The translations under genes and the position numbers were made by a program. This document shows, in pieces, positions 62,150 through 64,000 of a stretch of 64,000 nt of DNA (the first letter of the stretch is position 1; the number at the start of each line of letters is the position of its first letter). The stretch lies in contig WPIO01000155.1 of assembly GCA_009760855.2 (NCBI GenBank), forward strand, positions 299,501-363,500, in the 5' to 3' direction. The notes under the pieces were generated by a model that was given only the letters and a program-made list of their open reading frames with translations, was not told where the DNA came from and ran no database searches. This DNA is from Cristatella mucedo. Taxonomy: Eukaryota > Bryozoa > Phylactolaemata > Cristatellidae.

Positions 62150-62395
62150 TTGGGTATCACCGACTCTCTCCTGATGGCGTGATTTTTTTTATAGCACAGT
62201 GAAAGCTTCGGTAGCTTTAGGGATACGTACGGCTGCTGCCAACAGACTACCATACCCAACAAAAGGTGATAAGCATATCGGAGTAGTGAGGGCAATTAAA
62301 GAATTGAGTAGCAGTGAAGGAGTGCTGGCAAAGACGATTAAATGTCATCGAGTAAGCGAAAGTGGAACTGAGTAACTTTAGAGCAACAGCTTCCC
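62150..62395 (-). mobile_element. L2-B 3' end, diverged, antisense
   Basis: GTGAAAGCTTCGGTAGCTTT, CCAACAGACTACCATACCCA and TGAGGGCAATTAAAGAATTG match L2-B with many changes. Confidence 0.55.
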
Positions 62396-62934
62396 TTTCC
62401 GTCTACACGAAGTGCCCGTACCGAAATTTAGTTTTTTTGAGGGTATTTTAATATGTATTATAATTTTTATTATTGCTGATACCTTACATTATTTAAATAC
62501 ATTATTGCTCAATAATACCTGGCAAAAACAATGCAAATTATTGCTAACTTGTGGCAGGTGACCCTTTGCTTCATTACCGGCACCGATCGCATTCATCAGC
62601 ACTGCCGTAGGGGACCAAGGAGCCCACACTGTGCATGCTTGGGCCATTTGCTTGGGCAAATGGATTTTGGCAACTCACTGAAAGTCGTGTCGGTTTCGAG
62701 TTGCCGCTTCGAGAAACCGTTAAGAAAGGTATGTGCGTCAGTATCAATATGAGTTCTGTTACGGTGTCCTACAAGCAGCTTATCGTCATCGAAATTACGA
62801 CAGCACGAATAGCACAGCATGACCTGTAGCTCAAGTTCATGATCCTGGCTGCTACGCAAGCTTCGGAAAGGAAATTATTTGTGCAGAGGTCATGGGTAGC
62901 CATAGTCGCTTGACGAGCGTATCTTCGTGTCTGT
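62396..62934. other. No recognised gene
   Basis: AT-rich single-copy sequence; short open frames on both strands are unrecognised. Confidence 0.4.
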
Positions 62935-63560
62935 ATCTCCGTCAGTAACTCCAAAAAGTCATAAAGACCATGTGGGTGTTACGCAGGAGAGTTTTGTATA
63001 GCGCACTCACAGCCTAAGCGGCTTTCGGTACGCATTCGGTAGCCAACAGACTTCGTCTCACGCAACAAAGAGAAAGTGGGAAGCATAGCAGAGTTAGGAG
63101 AGCAGTTGAGGTAGTGAGTAGCATAGAAGTAGCAGTTCAGGACCGCTGAAAAAGATGTGCCATAGTCGGCAGTTGGAGAGTAGATGTCATTGCGTAAGAA
63201 TTGTGAAAGCGAGTTCTACTGTCTAGGACCTGCAGAGCTAAAGCTTCTGTCGCCAACTGTCTTTAAGCTGAGGAATGGGACAGCTAATTTATTGTCCACA
63301 CAGGACCTGAGGGCGTGAAGAGGCTGAAACTGATGCAGCAGTTCAGCTAGGTACGAAGGAGCCAAGCCGTGGCCGGCCTTGTGGGTCAGCATAAGAACTT
63401 TGCTCTGTATCCTTTGCTCAACCGGCAACCATCCTAGCTCTTTCAGTAGAGGTGACACGTGCTCAAACCGCTGGGACTTGAAGACCAGCCTTGCAGCCAT
63501 ATTCATAGTCCGCTGTAGTGGCATAATAGCGTAATTAGCTGCCTGGTGCCAAATCGAGGT
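62935..63560 (-). mobile_element. L2-B LINE 3' end, antisense
   Basis: On minus an open frame (63524-63216) reads NMAARLVFKSQRFEHVSPLL, KELGWLPVEQRIQSKVLML and LKTVGDRSFSSAGPR, then runs into the L2-B 3' UTR and end (GGAGTTACTGACGGAGATAC). This is the best L2-B protein segment besides 43569. Confidence 0.9.
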
Positions 63561-63564
63561 AGAG

Positions 63565-63663
63565 TAGATGTACTTCCCTTTGCAGCAAATGTAAAGCGCC
63601 TAGAAAGAGATTAGGTTTTCTGAGGGCGCTTTATCAAGTGCATCATTATAATTATTATTATTA
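63565..63663 (+). mobile_element. L2-A tail only
   Basis: TTTGCAGCAAATGTAAAGCG through GAGGGCGCTTTATCAAGTGC and ATT repeats. It faces another L2-A tail about 60 bases away. Confidence 0.9.
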
Positions 63664-63719
63664 GAAAAGCTCTCAAGGAAAAGCCACCTCCACTGTCCTA
63701 TAGCGAGCAGCGGGTTTAA

Positions 63720-64000
63720 TAATATAATAATAATAATGCACTTGATAAAGCGCCTTCAGAGACCCTAATCTCTTTCTGGGCGCTTTACATTTGCTGCAAA
63801 GGGAAATGCAACTGAATGGTAAGTACAATAATGCTTGAAAAACAAACAAAATGAATAACATGGTTAGGGGTGACATGCACAGAGTCACCATGCAAATGTG
63901 GTTAGTGGCAGCATGCACAGTGTCAGCACACATAACCACATGAAGAACGAATCACAGGGACCCATTATATGCTGTCCCAAATAGGTGTGTTGTTAAGTTC
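63720..64000 (-). mobile_element. L2-A LINE 3' UTR, antisense, runs off the window
   Basis: AATAATAATAATGCACTTGA, tail complement, GGTTAGGGGTGACATGCACA and GGCAGCATGCACAGTGTCAG. The copy continues past the window edge. Confidence 0.92.

Overview
The window looks like nuclear DNA of an invertebrate animal. It holds split genes with GT-AG introns, is crowded with 3' ends of L2/CR1-type LINEs and tRNA-derived SINEs, and carries many long microsatellites and minisatellites. CpG is not depleted in a GC-rich block at about 12-27 kb. Nothing fixes the phylum; arthropod or lophotrochozoan origin would both fit. No rRNA, intact tRNA, CRISPR or prokaryotic operon was seen.

Two genes are secure. (1) CRIPT, minus strand, 38622 down to 30036, is split into five short coding exons (16, 66, 55, 101 and 65 nt). 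The intron phases all agree, and the joined frame gives exactly 100 residues with four CxxC pairs and the C-terminal PDZ ligand QTSV. Most exons are too short to stand out as open reading frames. (2) An intronless 408-codon SR-type RNA-binding protein lies on the plus strand at 51906-53132, with one SRSF3/SRSF7-like RRM followed by an unusually long Arg/Ser/Pro-rich tail. Both products belong to families linked to pre-mRNA splicing; being about 13 kb apart does not by itself imply a shared function.

Several weaker exon candidates are listed at low confidence: a first coding exon at 26899-27000 (+), a signal-peptide exon at 20891-21046 (-), a possible cassette exon at 14452-14512 (+), a short first exon at 7017-7062 (+), and a protein-like open stretch at 44198-44488 (-) cut off by a LINE tail.

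Layout: 1-12 kb is repeat-rich (LINE L2-A, SINE1, SINE2, a GGCA/GGCGT minisatellite, a TG/TGCG tract). 12-27 kb is GC- and CpG-rich, with CCG, GA, CT, CAG and several short tandem repeats, NRF1-like and E-box motifs, perfect hairpins and probable first exons. 27-39 kb is CRIPT with transposon-filled introns. 39-51 kb holds LINEs, SINEs, a possible solo LTR and a large TA-rich tract. 51.9-54.5 kb is the SR gene and its 3' flank. 54.5-64 kb is almost continuous LINE debris.

The repeats form a system. L2-A copies end in a hairpin-forming tail (AAAGCGCC ... GGCGCTTT, then ATT repeats), and the tRNA-derived SINE1 carries the same tail, which suggests SINE1 is mobilised by L2-A reverse transcriptase. 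SINE2 has a different tail. L2-B is a second LINE family ending in TTACATT repeats. Nested insertions give a relative order: L2-A into SINE2, SINE2 into L2-A, SINE2 into a minisatellite, and L2-B into L2-B.
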